64,000 nt of DNA, taken from assembly GCA_958369225.1 (NCBI GenBank), contig CATXID010000001.1:372001-436000 (forward strand), read 5' to 3'. This document shows positions 7,291 to 14,933 of this stretch, piece by piece. This DNA comes from an uncultured Collinsella sp. GTDB taxonomy: Bacteria; Actinomycetota; Coriobacteriia; Coriobacteriales; Coriobacteriaceae. The position numbers and the translations under genes are program-made. Each line of letters opens with the position of its first letter. The first letter of the stretch is position 1. The notes below the pieces were generated by a model. The model did not search any database, was not told where the DNA came from, and saw only the letters and a list, made by a program, of their open reading frames with translations.

Positions 7291-9111
7291 ATGTCCGTTG
7301 AGGTCATGAGGTCTGTGATTGATGCAGCCGAGGGCCGCGTGCCCGTCGATACGCTGTTTACCAATGCGCAGATTGTCGACGTATATGGCCAGCGCGTGGC
7401 GCCCGGTAGCGTTGCCGTCAAGGATGGCGTAATCGTCGGCGTGCTCTACGACGGTCGCGACGATGCCGCCGGCACCTACGAAGCGACCGAGGTCATTGAC
7501 TGCCAGGGTCGCTATATCGCCCCCGGCTTTATCGACGGACATCTGCATATCGAGTCCTCGAACATCCGTCCCGCCGAGTATGCGCGCATGGCGGCGACGC
7601 GCGGTACCACCACTGCCATTGCCGACAGCCACGAGATCGCCAACGTTTCCGGTCTGGACGGCCTGCGCTTTATGATCGAGGACGGTCGTCGTGCTCCTAT
7701 TTCCATCAAGTACATGATGCCCTCGTGCGTGCCCGCGCTGCCCGACGAGCAGGCCGGTGCCGTCATCACCGCTGCCGATATGCAGGCGTTTTTCGCCGAG
7801 CATCCGGGCGATGTCTTTGGTCTGGGCGAAATGATGAACCTGCCGGGTGTCTTTATGGCCGACCCCGAGACCTGTGCTCGCATCGACGCCGCCAACCAGA
7901 CGCCGTCCAAGCAAGTCGACGGCCATGCGCCACTTGTTGCCGGCAAGGACCTCAACGCCTATGCCGCAGCGGGCATTATCGCCGACCACGAGTCGACGAT
8001 TCCCGAGGAGGCGCTCGACAAGCTATCTCGCGGCATGTATGTGATGCTGCGCGAAGGCACGTGCAGCCATGACCTGGCTAACCTGTCTCCGATGCTGCTG
8101 GAGAACCCCGCCCGTGCCCGCCGCTGCTGTTTTGCGACCGATGACCGCGCTCCTTCCGATGCGCTTTCGACCGGCATGATCGACAATGCCTGCCGTGTGG
8201 CTATCGAGGCCGGTATTGACCCCGTGGTTGCCATCTCTATGGCGTCCCTGTCCACAGCTGAGGCGTTTGGCCTGGACCACGGTTGCCGCGACCCGCACGA
8301 GCTGCGTGGCGCCATCGCCCCGGGCAAGCGTGCCGACCTGCTGGTACTCAACGACCTGACGTTTGCAACAGCTCCGCATCGCGTGTATGCCGCCGGTGCG
8401 CTCGTGGCACAGGACGGCACTTTTGTGGGCGAGGTTGCGCCCGAGACCGCCGAGGTCGCAGCGCTTGCCGATGAACTGCGTGCTTCCGTTAAGCTGCCGA
8501 AGCTTTCGCTCGACGTATTCGACTATGCCTTTAAGCCGGGCGAGGCTGTGATTGACGTGGTGCCGGGCAAGGCCATCACGGGCATGGTTCGCCCCGAGAA
8601 CACCGAGGGCCTGCGCCGCATTATGCTGATCGAGCGCCACGGCCGCGGCGTGTCGCTGCAGGCCGAGGGCGCCGACGGTGACGGCCCCGCTGGCCTGGGA
8701 CTCGTTGGCAAGCATATCGGCCGCGGCTGGGTGCGCGGCTTTACCATCACGGGTGGTGCCATCGCCTCGACGATCGGACACGACTCGCACAACGTGTGCG
8801 TCGTGGGCGACAACGCCGCCGATATGATGGCCGCCGTTGAGGCCGTGGGCCAGGGCGGTCACGTGCTGGTGCGCAACGGCGAGGTCGTGGCGCGCATTCC
8901 GCTGGCGCTCGGTGGCCTGATGAGCGAGGGCACGGCCGAAGATGTCGCCGCGCAGCACGACGACTTTATGGTCAAGGCGCGTGCCATGGGCATCGAGCCG
9001 CCGCTCGACCCCATCATGGGCATCATCTTCCTGCCCCTGCCGGTGATTCCGACGCTCCGCATCCGCCCCGAGGGCATGTTCGACGTCACCACCTTCACCT
9101 ACGCCGACTAG
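7291..9111 (+). CDS. ade: Adenine deaminase
   Basis: Converts adenine to hypoxanthine and ammonia in purine salvage. The 606-residue length fits the bacterial Ade family of the amidohydrolase superfamily. The metal-binding motif PGFIDGHLHIESS (~78-90) is the family hallmark, and further metal ligands lie in GLGEMMN, DGHAP and DHEST. The C-terminal part (~430-606) is the domain specific to this subfamily and includes GGAIASTIGHDSHN. ATG 7291 has AAAGGAG seven bases upstream (7279-7285). It stands alone, with its own candidate promoter. Confidence 0.93.
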   Translation: MSVEVMRSVIDAAEGRVPVDTLFTNAQIVDVYGQRVAPGSVAVKDGVIVGVLYDGRDDAAGTYEATEVIDCQGRYIAPGFIDGHLHIESSNIRPAEYARMAATRGTTTAIADSHEIANVSGLDGLRFMIEDGRRAPISIKYMMPSCVPALPDEQAGAVITAADMQAFFAEHPGDVFGLGEMMNLPGVFMADPETCARIDAANQTPSKQVDGHAPLVAGKDLNAYAAAGIIADHESTIPEEALDKLSRGMYVMLREGTCSHDLANLSPMLLENPARARRCCFATDDRAPSDALSTGMIDNACRVAIEAGIDPVVAISMASLSTAEAFGLDHGCRDPHELRGAIAPGKRADLLVLNDLTFATAPHRVYAAGALVAQDGTFVGEVAPETAEVAALADELRASVKLPKLSLDVFDYAFKPGEAVIDVVPGKAITGMVRPENTEGLRRIMLIERHGRGVSLQAEGADGDGPAGLGLVGKHIGRGWVRGFTITGGAIASTIGHDSHNVCVVGDNAADMMAAVEAVGQGGHVLVRNGEVVARIPLALGGLMSEGTAEDVAAQHDDFMVKARAMGIEPPLDPIMGIIFLPLPVIPTLRIRPEGMFDVTTFTYAD

Positions 9112-9158
9112 TTATCGGGGATGTTCTTCAACGATTAGTCGTCGGGGACACTCTTTGA
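9112..9158. repeat. Family C repeat, copy 1
   Basis: A diverged copy of the element seen at 10117-10231 and 55139-55206. The recognisable parts are GTTCTTCAACGATTAGTCG and GGGGACACTCTTTG. It starts directly after the ade stop codon. Confidence 0.6.
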
Positions 9159-9250
9159 CGTGTCGCCTGACGCCGCGACCATGAGGCCTCTGGCATGTGT
9201 GAGCTATTTGCTAGGTCCTTGTAACGTTTGCGCCCGCGGAGTCTTATCTG

Positions 9251-9312
9251 AGCTCCCTTTGGGTACGTTGGAATCGGATATACGTCCGATTCCATCAAGC
9301 CCGAAGGGAGCT
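9251..9312 (+). promoter_or_regulatory. Nested hairpin that masks the ribosome site of the HAD gene
   Basis: An outer stem pairs AGCTCCCTT (9251-9259) with AAGGGAGCT (9304-9312). An inner stem pairs GGAATCGGA (9270-9278) with TCCGATTCC (9285-9293). The 3' outer arm is the only good ribosome site (AAGGGAG) for the ATG at 9318, and it is followed by TTTTCT, so the same structure could block translation or act as an intrinsic terminator. This suggests conditional expression of the downstream gene; no ligand class is recognised. Confidence 0.55.
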
Positions 9313-9317
9313 TTTCT

Positions 9318-10112
9318 ATGTTTAAACTGATTGCATCCGATATGGACGGCACGTTGCTTGACAAAAACGGCCAGGTGCCTCCCGAGACCTACGAACTGAT
9401 TCTGGCGCTACGCGAGCATGGCGTGCATTTTGCCGCATCGTCAGGCCGCCGCTACGATCGCCTGTGCGAGTTCTTTGCGCCCGTTCGCGACAAGATGGAC
9501 TTTGTCGCAGCTAACGGTGCCCAGGTCTACGCCGACGGCAAAATGGTAGACCGCGAGGTATATTCGCACCTGGCGATTCGAAAGCTCGCCCAGGCCGTCG
9601 CGACGTTTCCCAATCTGCATCTTGCGCTCTTCGACCGAACCAAGTCCTTTTTGCTCGATGACGAGTGCAAGTTCGTGCGCGAGGTCGATAAGGACCTTCC
9701 CAATGCCGAGCGCATTTGGGAGCTGCCCGATCCCAGCGTAAATATCATCAAAGCGAGTATCTTCTGCGACGACGGTGCCGTTATGGACAGTGCGTACGTG
9801 CTACAGCGCGAACTCGGTCAGCTCTTTACTTTTGCGCCTTCGGGCAACGCGTGGATCGACGCCATGCAGCCCGGCGTGTCGAAGGCTTCGGGTATCGCAC
9901 AGCTCGCGGAGCATTATGGCATTGGGCGCGATGAGGTTATGGCGTTTGGCGACTCGATGAACGACTACGAGATCATTCGCTTTGTCGGCACGGGTTGTGC
10001 GATGGAAAATGCACGCCCCGCGCTCAAGGCCGTTGCCGATCGCGTGGTGGGGCGCAACCGCGACCACGCCGTCCAGCAGGAGCTCCGCCACGTTTTGGAG
10101 AGCCTCGCCTGA
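9318..10112 (+). CDS. Cof-type HAD-superfamily phosphatase
   Basis: A cytoplasmic phosphatase of 264 residues, probably acting on sugar phosphates or phosphorylated cofactors. Motif I DMDGT (8-12) carries the nucleophile Asp and the acid/base Asp. A conserved SSGR follows near residue 40. The C2 cap lies in the middle. Motif IV GDSMNDYEI (~214-222) binds Mg2+. Substrate cannot be assigned from sequence. The gene sits downstream of an RNA structure that can hide its ribosome site. A second Cof-like gene lies just downstream on the opposite strand, with a family C repeat between them. Confidence 0.85.
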   Translation: MFKLIASDMDGTLLDKNGQVPPETYELILALREHGVHFAASSGRRYDRLCEFFAPVRDKMDFVAANGAQVYADGKMVDREVYSHLAIRKLAQAVATFPNLHLALFDRTKSFLLDDECKFVREVDKDLPNAERIWELPDPSVNIIKASIFCDDGAVMDSAYVLQRELGQLFTFAPSGNAWIDAMQPGVSKASGIAQLAEHYGIGRDEVMAFGDSMNDYEIIRFVGTGCAMENARPALKAVADRVVGRNRDHAVQQELRHVLESLA

Positions 10113-10116
10113 TCCG

Positions 10117-10231
10117 GCAGTTGGGGACGTTCCTTTTCCGCCGGCAGTGGGGGACAGTCCTTGCAACTTTTTCGCGAAGAGTGTCCCCAACGACTAGTCG
10201 TTTAAGAACGTCCCCAATGACTAGCCGATGA
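10117..10231. repeat. Family C repeat, copy 2 (compound)
   Basis: Contains TTGGGGACGTTCC, a second GGGGACAGTCC, then AGTGTCCCCAACGACTAGTC and AAGAACGTCCCCAATGACTAG. The last part matches 55139-55206 in reverse orientation. It fills the convergent gap between the two HAD genes and has strong self-complementarity, so it may also end both transcripts. Confidence 0.7.
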
Positions 10232-11074
10232 CTAGGCGAGGGTTGCCATGATGGTGCGGGCGACGCCGTCGTGGTCGTTATCGTATTCGGTGATGGCGTC
10301 GGCGGCCTCGCGGTCCTCGGGCTCGGCGTTGATCATGGCCATGCCGTGGCCCGCTGCCTGCAGCATGGGGATGTCGTTGATGTTGTCGCCGAACGCCCAG
10401 GCGTCGGCGAGACGCTCGCCCAGGTGCTCGCATAGCCACGTGAGGGCCGTTCCCTTGGTGGCGCCCTCGCCCATGACCTCGATATTCATGGCGTACGAAC
10501 GCGTGACCTCAATGCCTCCGAGCGTTTCGAGCTCCGTCGCGATGGCGTCGCGATCGGCTGGGTCGTGCCAGTACATGGCGATGCGTTCGAGCGTCTCGAC
10601 CTCGTCGATCTTGCTGTCGATATCCATGTCGATCGGTGTTCGCGTACGCTTGAGCGAAGTCGCGATGTGGGGGTCGCCGCCGCAGAATTCGTCCAGGCGC
10701 GTGTAGAGCGAGCGGGGGAGGAAGCACTGCCCGTCCGCGAAGATATCGAAGGTGACGTCATGGCCGGCGGTGATGCGATGGACGCGGTGGGCGATGGCGC
10801 GGTCGAGCGGTCGGCTCAAAATGCGCGTGGCGCGCGAGGCGTCGGTGGGCACATCGTCGTCGAGCTGCCAGACGCTGGCACCGTTGGCGCAGACCGCGTA
10901 GTGTACGGCGGGGTGGGCGAGGATGGGCTCAAAGATGCCCGACAGCGGACGCCCCGTGCAGGGCACAAACTCAATACCGCGGCGCGCAAGCTCGTCGAGC
11001 ATCGCCCAGGTGGCATCGCTCATCTGCTTATCGCTCGTCAGCAGCGTTCCGTCCATATCGGAAAATACAATCAT
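10232..11074 (-). CDS. HAD-superfamily hydrolase (Cof-like)
   Basis: A 280-residue HAD phosphatase with motif I DMDGT (6-10), motif II in CTGR (~40-43) and motif IV GDNINDIPM (~230-238). It has a C2-type cap, as in Cof/YidA sugar phosphatases; substrate unknown. The ATG at 11074 is preceded on the minus strand by AAAGGG about ten bases away. It lies downstream of the citrate synthase gene on the same strand, but a terminator (11100-11136) separates them, so it probably has its own promoter or depends on readthrough. Confidence 0.85.
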   Translation of the reverse strand: MIVFSDMDGTLLTSDKQMSDATWAMLDELARRGIEFVPCTGRPLSGIFEPILAHPAVHYAVCANGASVWQLDDDVPTDASRATRILSRPLDRAIAHRVHRITAGHDVTFDIFADGQCFLPRSLYTRLDEFCGGDPHIATSLKRTRTPIDMDIDSKIDEVETLERIAMYWHDPADRDAIATELETLGGIEVTRSYAMNIEVMGEGATKGTALTWLCEHLGERLADAWAFGDNINDIPMLQAAGHGMAMINAEPEDREAADAITEYDNDHDGVARTIMATLA

Positions 11075-11099
11075 TTGATGCAGCCCTTTCTGCTGGCAT

Positions 11100-11136
11100 A
11101 AAAAGCGTGGCCGAGGGCGGTGATGCCCTGGCCACG
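11100..11136 (-). terminator. Intrinsic terminator after citrate synthase
   Basis: CGTGGCC/GGCCACG outer stem (11106-11112/11130-11136) with an AGGGC/GCCCT inner stem, followed on the minus strand by five T. Confidence 0.85.
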
Positions 11137-11161
11137 TTCGGGTTCTATAACGGTCCGTGTC

Positions 11162-12580
11162 TTAGCGATCGGCGAGCGGCTTGTACTCCAGCGGATCGAT
11201 CACCGGACGGTATGCCGGGCGGATGATGCGATGCGCGCAGAAGAGCTCTTCCATGCGGTGCGCCGACCAGCCGGCCATGCGGGCGACGGCGAACAGCGGC
11301 GTAAAGAGCGTCTCGGGCACGCCGAGCATCTTGTAGATAAAGCCCGTGTACAGGTCGATGTTGGCGCAGATGGGCTTGGTCATGCCGTGATCGCGCATCA
11401 CCTGCGGGGCCAGACGCTCGATGCGCTCGATGAGCGCGAACTCCTCGCCTAGGTCCTTCTTGGCGGCAAGCGTGCGCGCGTAACGGCGGCACACCTCGGC
11501 GCGCGGGTCGCTCAGCGTGTAGACGGCGTGGCCCATACCGTAGATGAGGCCCGTGCCGTCGAAGGCCTGCTTGTCGAGGATCTTGCCCAGGTAGGCTGCG
11601 ACCTCGTCCTCGTCCTCCCAATTGGAGACATGCGCACGGATGTCCTCGTGCATGGACACGACCTTGGCGTTGGCGCCGCCGTGGCGCGGGCCCTTGAGCG
11701 AGCCGATGGCCGCGGCGTAGGCGGAATACGGGTCGGTGGCCGAGGAGGACAGCACGCGGCAGGCAAACGTGGAGTTGTTGCCGCCGCCGTGCTCGGCATG
11801 CAGCATGAGCATCACATCGAGCAGCATGGCTTCGTCGCGGGTGAACGCCATGCCGCCGCGCAGGACCTGCAGAATGGTCTCGGCGGTGGAGAGGCCGGGC
11901 GTGGGGTGCGGCACGTGAACCTCGGAGCCGCGAAGCTTGGCAATCGAGGCCATGTGGGCGAAGGCGGCGATGCGCGGGAGACGTGCGAGCATGGAAATGG
12001 CGACGTCGATTTCGTGCTCGGGCGTGATCACGTCTGGTTCGGCATCGAAGGCGTAGAGCAGCAGCACGGCGCGCTGGAGCACGTTCATGATGCTCGACGA
12101 CACCGTGGTCATAGGGAACTCTTTGACGTACTCGTCGCTCAGATGTCTAAAGGCGCCCAGGCGCTCGCAAAAGCCGTCGAGCTCTTCCTTGTTGGGCAGC
12201 GAACCCGTGATAAGCAGATAGGCGACTTCCTCGTAGCCGTAGCGATTCTCGGCCTGGGCATTGTTGACCAGATCCTCGATGCTGTAGCCGCGAAGCGTGA
12301 GCTTGCCCTGATCGGGCACGACCTTTCCGTCGACCTTGTTGTAGCCGTGCACATCCGAGATGCGAGTGAGGCCCGCGACCACGCCCGAGCCGTCGGCATT
12401 GCGCAGGCCGCGCTTGACATTGTGCTCAACAAACAGGCCCTCGTCATAAGGGTCGGTCGGCAGGCCGTGGTAGAGGCTTTCGCTCTCAGGCGAAATCTGG
12501 CGGCTTGCTTCGTAATCCAGAACCAGGCGGCTCAAGTGGTCATCGAAGCGGTAATAGATTTTCTTGGCGTCGTAGGCCAT
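11162..12580 (-). CDS. gltA: Citrate synthase
   Basis: Condenses oxaloacetate and acetyl-CoA to citrate; in an anaerobe this most likely feeds 2-oxoglutarate and glutamate synthesis. The 472-residue protein shows the citrate synthase signatures: LMLHAEHGGGNNSTF (catalytic His region, ~265-279), GLIYGMGHAVYTLSDPRA (second His, ~340-357) and NIDLYTGFIY (catalytic Asp, ~415). An N-terminal extension of ~60 residues precedes the core, as in some long bacterial forms. The ATG at 12580 follows GAGAGGAG. It lies 77 bases downstream of the ACT-domain gene on the same strand. Confidence 0.92.
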   Translation of the reverse strand: MAYDAKKIYYRFDDHLSRLVLDYEASRQISPESESLYHGLPTDPYDEGLFVEHNVKRGLRNADGSGVVAGLTRISDVHGYNKVDGKVVPDQGKLTLRGYSIEDLVNNAQAENRYGYEEVAYLLITGSLPNKEELDGFCERLGAFRHLSDEYVKEFPMTTVSSSIMNVLQRAVLLLYAFDAEPDVITPEHEIDVAISMLARLPRIAAFAHMASIAKLRGSEVHVPHPTPGLSTAETILQVLRGGMAFTRDEAMLLDVMLMLHAEHGGGNNSTFACRVLSSSATDPYSAYAAAIGSLKGPRHGGANAKVVSMHEDIRAHVSNWEDEDEVAAYLGKILDKQAFDGTGLIYGMGHAVYTLSDPRAEVCRRYARTLAAKKDLGEEFALIERIERLAPQVMRDHGMTKPICANIDLYTGFIYKMLGVPETLFTPLFAVARMAGWSAHRMEELFCAHRIIRPAYRPVIDPLEYKPLADR

Positions 12581-12657
12581 GCGCGCTCCTCTCCGGGCCG
12601 CATCGGGGTGATTTGCATGGGCATGCGCGCGTCAGGCTATCCCCAGCGGCTTGCTCG

Positions 12658-12945
12658 CTACAGGCGGTACATAAAGTTAAAGACGTCCTCGCGCTGGATG
12701 GACACGTTGACGCCCGAAAGCTCGCCGGCCTCGGCCAGCGCCTTCTGCAGCTCGGCGAAGTCGAGCTTGGACTCGGCGGTATCGGCCAGCATGGTCATGG
12801 TGAAGATGTCCTCGATAATGGACTGCGTGATGTCGCGGATGTCGACGTTGGCCTCGCCTAGGACACGGGTGACGCCGGCGACGATGCCGGGGCGGTTCTT
12901 GCCAAGGACGGTGATGACGATACGGGAGGACGAGATCTCGGCCAT
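12658..12945 (-). CDS. ACT-domain protein (UPF0237 family)
   Basis: A 95-residue protein made of one ACT domain plus a helix. VLGKNRPGIVAGVTRVLGE is the ligand-site loop and DIRDITQSI follows the first helix. The size and sequence match the UPF0237 group of stand-alone ACT proteins, which are presumed to sense a small molecule such as an amino acid; no function is proven. The ATG at 12945 follows GAAAGGG. A palindrome, GGTACA-11-TGTACC (12993-13015), overlaps a minus-strand TACAAT -10 (13013-13008) upstream and could be its operator. Confidence 0.85.
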   Translation of the reverse strand: MAEISSSRIVITVLGKNRPGIVAGVTRVLGEANVDIRDITQSIIEDIFTMTMLADTAESKLDFAELQKALAEAGELSGVNVSIQREDVFNFMYRL

Positions 12946-12992
12946 GGGAAACCCTTTCGCGTGATTGCGGCGCGCGCGGGGCGCTCCGCTAC

Positions 12993-13015
12993 GGTACAGT
13001 GTTCATCATTGTACC
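12993..13015 (-). promoter_or_regulatory. Candidate promoter/operator of the ACT-citrate synthase unit
   Basis: GGTACA (12993-12998) and TGTACC (13010-13015) form an inverted repeat overlapping a minus-strand TACAAT. No convincing -35 is visible. Confidence 0.35.
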
Positions 13016-13126
13016 TGTCTGGCGCAAAAAAGGCGCGCTCGCTGCGGCGTTACATGCCTGCAACATGAGCGTAAGGGGGAAGGCCGCACGGGGAAGAGCC
13101 GTCTGGCGCGTGTCCGGCTCGTGTTG

Positions 13127-13190
13127 GGTTGATTTCCGATCTCAGCCGAACACATTGAGCGGACAGGCCGTTCCCGCAGTCAGCCGAACG
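13127..13190. repeat. Left 64-bp direct repeat bounding the accessory island (att-like)
   Basis: Starts GGTTGATTTCCGATCTCAGC and ends CAGTCAGCCGAACG. It matches 20296-20359 at 62 of 64 positions in the same orientation. The truncated integrase gene lies about 110 bases inside, so this is the expected place for an attachment site. The 350-base gap 12946-13298 otherwise holds only small hairpins. Confidence 0.75.
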
Positions 13191-13298
13191 CCTCCGACGG
13201 CTGATTCCGAACTGGAAGCGGAGGGCATCCCCGCCCTTCGGTAGGGGATACCGTGACCTCAGTTGGGATGGGCCCAGCACTGCCGCGTACTCGGTGAG

Positions 13299-14024
13299 CT
13301 AGAGCCAACTGTTCGTCTTCACGTCGCGTATGGCGATATTTCGGTCGTCCGGCTCGGTGATGCCGTAGCCGAACGCCTGGAGCGTCTCGATGGACTCCTG
13401 GATCCTCTGTTGGAACATGGGACCCGGATCGACCCTCGGCCCGAGGTGCCCGCGCCAAAGGCACGGCGTGGCGCGCAGCATGTTATGGATTTTGGAGATG
13501 GGCTCGATGTCGGCGTAGACGTTGAGCGTCGCCATGGCGTCCTTGTGGCCGAGGATCGATTGGAGCGCCTTGATATCGCCGCCTTGGCGGATCCACTGCG
13601 TTGCGAACGTGTGGCGAAGGCCGTGGAACGTGATCAGCTCGTCGTTGGTGCCCATGAGGCCGTTGGTCTCCGAGAACGTCTTGAACGCCCTGCGGATATA
13701 GCTTGTCGTCGCGAAGGTCGCGCCCGGCTCCGACAGGATGTAGCAGTCCCCGATCTCGACCGCCCCGGTAAGGCCGCGCAAGCGCAGCTTTCCGCAGTCG
13801 ATCTCGTGGGTCTCCTTCAGGAAGGGGAGTAGGCCGACCGGGTCGATGGGGATACCCCTGGCGTCATGGGTCTTGGTGTCCTTGATGAACGAACCCATTC
13901 CCTTCGCGTACGCCACCGAGTGTCTGATCGAGATCAGGCCCGTCTCGAAATCCACATCGCACCACCGAAGGCCGCAGACCTCGCCGATTCGCATCCCCGT
14001 GTGCAGGGCGAGTACGACCGCCCT
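13299..14024 (-). pseudogene. Truncated tyrosine recombinase (phage-type integrase), catalytic domain only
   Basis: Only the C-terminal catalytic domain remains, about 230 residues from GMRIGEVCGLRW. The catalytic set is present: Arg in GMRIGE, His-x-x-Arg in HGLRH, His in LGHKD and Tyr in NVYADI. The N-terminal arm-binding and core-binding domains are missing. No ribosome site precedes the first ATG (13994). The frame continues upstream as RAVVLALHTG, typical integrase sequence, until the TAG that ends the XRE gene. The gene is therefore a 5'-deleted remnant joined in frame to the XRE gene, and is unlikely to excise the island on its own. Confidence 0.85.
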
Positions 14025-14276
14025 CTAATCCTCGGCGGACCAATCGAGTCCGAACTCCTTTCGGGCATCCTCTTCGCTCATGACTTCGAGAAGGTCTCCG
14101 GGTTGGCAACGAAGGGCGAGGCATAGCTGCTCGAGTGTGTTGAAGCGAATGCCGCGAATATGCCCTTTTTTAATACGGGACAGGTTCACGGGCGTGGTTC
14201 CAATCCTTTCGGCAAGTTCGTTCGAGGAAATCTTTCGCTCGGCCATGATCTTGTCGAGGCGAACAATTACGGGCAT
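14025..14276 (-). CDS. XRE-family transcriptional regulator (YozG-like)
   Basis: An 83-residue Cro/C1-type regulator: MPVIVRLDKIMAERKIS opening, helix-turn-helix ~18-40 (ELAERIGTTPVNLSRIKKG), then LEQLCLALRCQPGDLLE. This is the small HTH protein usually paired with a DUF2975 membrane protein, and that partner is directly upstream (9-base gap). The last ~15 residues (after the GDLLEV point where family members usually end) run in frame toward the integrase remnant and may derive from it. Its target is unknown; the divergent ABC/peptide operon is the obvious candidate. Confidence 0.85.
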   Translation of the reverse strand: MPVIVRLDKIMAERKISSNELAERIGTTPVNLSRIKKGHIRGIRFNTLEQLCLALRCQPGDLLEVMSEEDARKEFGLDWSAED

Positions 14277-14285
14277 GGCGTTTCC

Positions 14286-14798
14286 TTACGCAATCTCGTC
14301 GGAGTCGAGGTACAGCTCTCGGGCGTACAAGAAGAGCTGGGAAAGCATGAACAGGACGATGCCGAGAACCAGAGAGGTCCAATCGAATGATGAAGCGATC
14401 TCTTGGGCGCCGACGGCCCCCTCGCCGCCAAACATCGAAACGGAGGTTTTGAGTGAGCCGGCGTAGAGGCTGGTGGCAGCTTGAACAACGAAGAGAATGC
14501 CGAGCACCTTCAAGCATGTCGCAGACCCTTTCTTGAAGGGGTCTCCGCTCTTGATCGTCCACACGAGAACGGCGCTGAGGATGGTCGTAGCGATACCGAT
14601 GACGGCAGGGACCAATGTCGAGATCGCAAGGGCTGGATACGCGGGGGAGTCTGCAATTACAGGGTTGTCGAGCACTTCGATTGCTGGCTTTAAGGAGAAC
14701 GCCACTTGTGCGATGGCGGTGGCGCAAAGGGTCGCAGAGGCTATCGCACATGCGATGCGGAAGGAATGAAGCCGGGGAGTGCGATTGTCGGAACTCAT
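14286..14798 (-). CDS. DUF2975-type four-helix membrane protein
   Basis: A 170-residue membrane protein with about four hydrophobic segments (~12-32, 52-77, 88-112, 135-158), ending ELYLDSDEIA. Size, topology and the following XRE gene match the DUF2975/YozG pair. The function of such pairs is not established; they may sense membrane or antimicrobial stress. The ATG at 14798 follows CGGAGG. It is divergent from the ABC exporter operon across 135 bases. Confidence 0.65.
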   Translation of the reverse strand: MSSDNRTPRLHSFRIACAIASATLCATAIAQVAFSLKPAIEVLDNPVIADSPAYPALAISTLVPAVIGIATTILSAVLVWTIKSGDPFKKGSATCLKVLGILFVVQAATSLYAGSLKTSVSMFGGEGAVGAQEIASSFDWTSLVLGIVLFMLSQLFLYARELYLDSDEIA

Positions 14799-14836
14799 AA
14801 TAACCTCCGAAGAATTTAAAAAACTCAGGTTACTTT

Positions 14837-14853
14837 TTAACAGTTTATGTTAA
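14837..14853. promoter_or_regulatory. Inverted repeat in the divergent promoter of the island
   Basis: TTAACA-GTTTA-TGTTAA is a perfect 6-bp inverted repeat with a 5-base spacer. It sits in an AT-rich stretch between the DUF2975 gene and the ABC permease gene. It is a plausible operator for the XRE regulator, affecting both directions. Confidence 0.45.
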
Positions 14854-14933
14854 ATTGACTTTGCCGGCAAGTAATAAGGGCCGAGCATTTTGTTCGGCCC
14901 CTCTGTTCCGACTGGATGAGGTTAAGGTTGGCG

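Noticed and set aside
13127..13190. Attachment site in a tRNA 3' end
   Set aside because: The 64-bp repeat does not fold as, or match the end of, a tRNA, and no tRNA is adjacent.
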